This document shows, piece after piece, positions 62,529-64,000 of a stretch of DNA of 64,000 nucleotides. This DNA is from Mucilaginibacter agri (GTDB lineage: Bacteria > Bacteroidota > Bacteroidia > Sphingobacteriales > Sphingobacteriaceae): positions 727,006 to 791,005 of the forward strand of contig NZ_WWEO01000043.1 in the NCBI RefSeq assembly GCF_009928685.1, given 5' to 3'. The notes under the pieces were generated by a model. It made no database searches. It was not told where the DNA came from and saw only the letters and a list, made by a program, of their open reading frames with translations. The position numbers and the translations under genes were made by a program. The stretch's first letter is position 1, and each line of letters starts with the position of its first letter.

Positions 62529-62957
62529 TTTTACGCTGCCGGTGGTGCAGTGGTGCAAAATTCCACATGCACCACTGTGTTCCTACTTAAAAGTCATTTT
62601 TGGGCTGAAAATATATTTATATATTTGATTTTCAACTGTATAAGTCAATGGCTTTTAAGTGGGTATTTCTTAGGCATGCACCACTTTCACAAACTTTTAA
62701 GTCATTTTCGCAAAAAAAAGCTGTCAGCGTTTTATTGCGAAAATATTCGTAAGCGGATGTGTATGAGGATACCCGCCCGGGTATTGAGTGTTTGTCGACC
62801 ATGTTGGTAACATCAGCCACTCATTAAATAGTATGGATCATTATTTCTCAAATAGTGTACGTTCGGAATTTCAGGGGCGTGGTTTCATGGTTGCTTAGTA
62901 AATTTGATGATAGCCATTACTTGGCTTTTTAATTTTTTCGAACCTAACATCTATCAA
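62529..62957. repeat. Repeat-rich intergenic region after apt
   Basis: No credible gene in 429 bp. CAGTGGTGCA (62548-62557) pairs with TGCACCACTG (62568-62577), and GCATGCACCACT recurs at 62674-62685. TTTTCGCAA (62705-62713) pairs with TTGCGAAAA (62735-62743). The motif AAGTCATTTT occurs at about 62591 and 62699. An open frame at 62550-62810 on the plus strand is Cys/Phe-rich and unlike protein. The region looks like decayed dispersed repeats; the first palindrome may act as the apt terminator. Confidence 0.5.
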
Positions 62958-63131
62958 ATGAAAACAAACCTTACACTCTTAATTTTTATTGCAGCAACGC
63001 TGTTCAGTTGCAAAAAAGACACCGCTGTAGACAATGTTAAACCTGCATTAGAGGCCAGCAACTCATCCACTACTATTATGGCTGCGTCTGGCGTTCCGTT
63101 AAATTCGGTATTAAAAATTGTTTTAAGATAA
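62958..63131 (+). CDS. Small lipoprotein
   Basis: I start this 57-residue product at ATG 62958 because it opens with a lipoprotein signal, MKTNLTLLIFIAATLFSC, with the lipid-bearing Cys18 followed by KK, as in many Bacteroidota lipoproteins. The mature part is only about 40 residues (DTAVDNVKPALEASNSSTTI, then GVPLNSVLKIVLR) without a known motif. It could be a short real gene or the remains of a longer one. It precedes the cupin gene by 46 bp. Confidence 0.5.
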   Translation: MKTNLTLLIFIAATLFSCKKDTAVDNVKPALEASNSSTTIMAASGVPLNSVLKIVLR

Positions 63132-63177
63132 CGCGACCAGCAACGGCATCTGAAACACATTGCTTAATTCATTTTTT

Positions 63178-63756
63178 ATGAAAAGAAATTCATTTCTCAG
63201 ATCGTGTTTTGCCTTAGGGGCAATTGTGGTAGCCCCCATTAGTGGAATTGCAGAAATTGTAAAGCGATTTAGGGTGAATAACGGGTTTAGCGTAGATGCA
63301 GGCAAAAGCCGTACCGACAAAACGATCACCCTTTTTGAAGGAGATACATTTTTTCCGAAAGTAGCAACTAAGGACACTGATGGCGATATCTATGTTTTCG
63401 AATCATCGAGAGTTAAGGAGGGGGGGCCTGCGCATCACTATCATTTCACGCAGGATGAATGGTGGTACGTATTACAAGGAGAGTTTTTAATCCGCATTGG
63501 TGATACAACTTATCATGCCAAGGCTGGAGACAGTGTTTTTGGCCCCCGGATGATACCGCATAGCTTTGCAAAGATTGGGGATGGTGAAGGCAAGCTGTTA
63601 CAATTCTTCCAGCCTGCCGGTAAAATGGAAGAGTTTTTCAGTAAAGTAAGTGAGGGGGCACTTAAAGACCTGACCTTGGAGCAACAAGATAAATTTAGAG
63701 AAGAATACGGATTTAAAAGGGTAGGGCCGGCAATAAAGTATGAAAAGAAGCTGTAG
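63178..63756 (+). CDS. Exported cupin-domain protein
   Basis: I use ATG 63178 (MKRNSFLRSCFALGAIVVAP, a signal-like opening; an upstream TTG would add six residues). The 192-residue protein has a cupin barrel with the metal-binding motif GGPAHHYHFTQDEWWYVLQG (His, His and Glu) and the second motif GDSVFGPRMIPHSF. The pattern is that of quercetin-dioxygenase-like or other single-domain cupins. The substrate is unknown. A helical tail follows (FSKVSEGALKDLTLEQQDKF). It is the last complete gene of the window. Confidence 0.82.
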   Translation: MKRNSFLRSCFALGAIVVAPISGIAEIVKRFRVNNGFSVDAGKSRTDKTITLFEGDTFFPKVATKDTDGDIYVFESSRVKEGGPAHHYHFTQDEWWYVLQGEFLIRIGDTTYHAKAGDSVFGPRMIPHSFAKIGDGEGKLLQFFQPAGKMEEFFSKVSEGALKDLTLEQQDKFREEYGFKRVGPAIKYEKKL

Positions 63757-63780
63757 TGGTTAAGTGTGATTGATTGAGTT

Positions 63781-63925
63781 AAATAGTCACCCGCGTTAGC
63801 GATTGCAGTGGAAAGCCCGGAATGTAGCGCAGCGGAATGAGGACTTGCAACGGAAAGCGCGGGCCACAGGCAACGCCATGAAAAGAGAATCAAGAATCGA
63901 GAGACAAGAATCAAGACAACAGAAC
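63781..63925. repeat. Dispersed repeat unit and short tandem repeat
   Basis: Two 18-bp near-identical units, TTGCAGTGGAAAGCCCGG (63803-63820) and TTGCAACGGAAAGCGCGG (63845-63862), lie 42 bp apart in a GC-richer block that begins CACCCGCGTTAGCG. A short imperfect tandem repeat of AGAATCAAGAATC type follows (63886-63918). No coding sequence. It resembles a short interspersed element followed by microsatellite-like sequence. Confidence 0.5.
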
Positions 63926-63931
63926 TTCAAG

Positions 63932-64000
63932 CTAATTACCATTTTTCAGCATATGGTTGGTGTTGTCGCCGACCATTCCGCTTTCGCAGGGTCTCTCACG
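63932..64000 (-). CDS. C-terminal end of an unidentified protein (partial)
   Basis: Reading inward from the right edge on the minus strand, an open frame of 22 residues (RERPCESGMVGDNTNHMLK and three more) stops at TAG, complement of 63932-63934. It ends right beside the repeat block, as a real gene end would. The fragment is too short to identify and could be chance. Confidence 0.35.
   Translation of the reverse strand, partial: RERPCESGMVGDNTNHMLKNGN

Noticed and set aside
62550..62810. Plus-strand open frame of 86 codons after apt
   Set aside because: It covers two hairpins and repeats, is rich in Cys, Phe and Trp without pattern, and begins inside the apt palindrome.
1..64000. CRISPR arrays, tRNA or rRNA genes, transposases, integrases and phage genes
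   Set aside because: I looked for regular repeat-spacer units, T-arm motifs such as GTTCGANTC, and catalytic motifs of such enzymes and found none.

Overview
This 64 kb window is a chromosomal segment of a member of the Bacteroidota, most likely the family Sphingobacteriaceae (Mucilaginibacter/Pedobacter-like). The evidence is a SusC/SusD pair, several promoters of the Bacteroidota type (TTTG or TTGG, 19 bp, TAnnTTTG), a fused OlsF-like aminolipid acyltransferase, a Bacteroidota mannan phosphorolysis operon, Oar-type and Ycf48-like surface proteins, and the short dispersed palindromes usual in these genomes. The genus is inferred from general character; I could not run a search.

Layout. 1-7.5 kb is housekeeping: rpsT with a textbook promoter and terminator, radC, an LptA/OstA-like protein, pheT, a coiled-coil protein plus zapA, a probable 6S RNA, and rny. 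7.6-12.6 kb holds a large Oar-type TonB-dependent protein, a beta-propeller lipoprotein and a small Pro/Tyr/His-rich secreted protein. 12.9-17.9 kb has the aminolipid acyltransferase, a helix-hairpin-helix protein, a 650-bp repeat-rich gap, and the pair acpS plus a PaaK-like adenylating enzyme. 18-24.6 kb carries a secreted esterase, small unknown genes, and guaA followed by a substrate-binding lipoprotein and an RsmB-type methyltransferase as one overlapping unit. 24.6-34.6 kb has a Ycf48-like lipoprotein, an AIM24 protein, a GntP permease, a heterodimeric ABC exporter with one degenerate ATP site, and a DUF2130 protein. 34.8-43 kb has a SusD/SusC pair and an MlaE-MlaF-MlaD lipid-transport operon.

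43-51 kb is the clearest metabolic locus: an AraC regulator, a sodium:sugar symporter, a GH130 mannosylglucose phosphorylase, a mannobiose/cellobiose 2-epimerase, a GH27 alpha-galactosidase and a GH26 mannanase. Together they would debranch and cut galactomannan to mannobiose, import it, epimerise it to mannosyl-glucose and phosphorolyse it. 51-53 kb has a GT14-like glycosyltransferase with fdtA- and fdtB-like deoxyaminosugar genes. 53.5-64 kb has an AhpD-like/DUF3179 pair, a GH28 pectinase-type enzyme whose start codon lies in a long hairpin, a membrane acyltransferase, a 1127-residue multidomain secreted protein, apt, a small lipoprotein and a cupin protein.

I saw no tRNA, rRNA, CRISPR array, transposase, integrase or phage gene. 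The most unusual signals are structural: the GH28 start-codon hairpin, a guaA promoter that implies a leaderless mRNA, the 6S RNA next to zapA, phased repeats upstream of susC, and several families of short interspersed palindromes.
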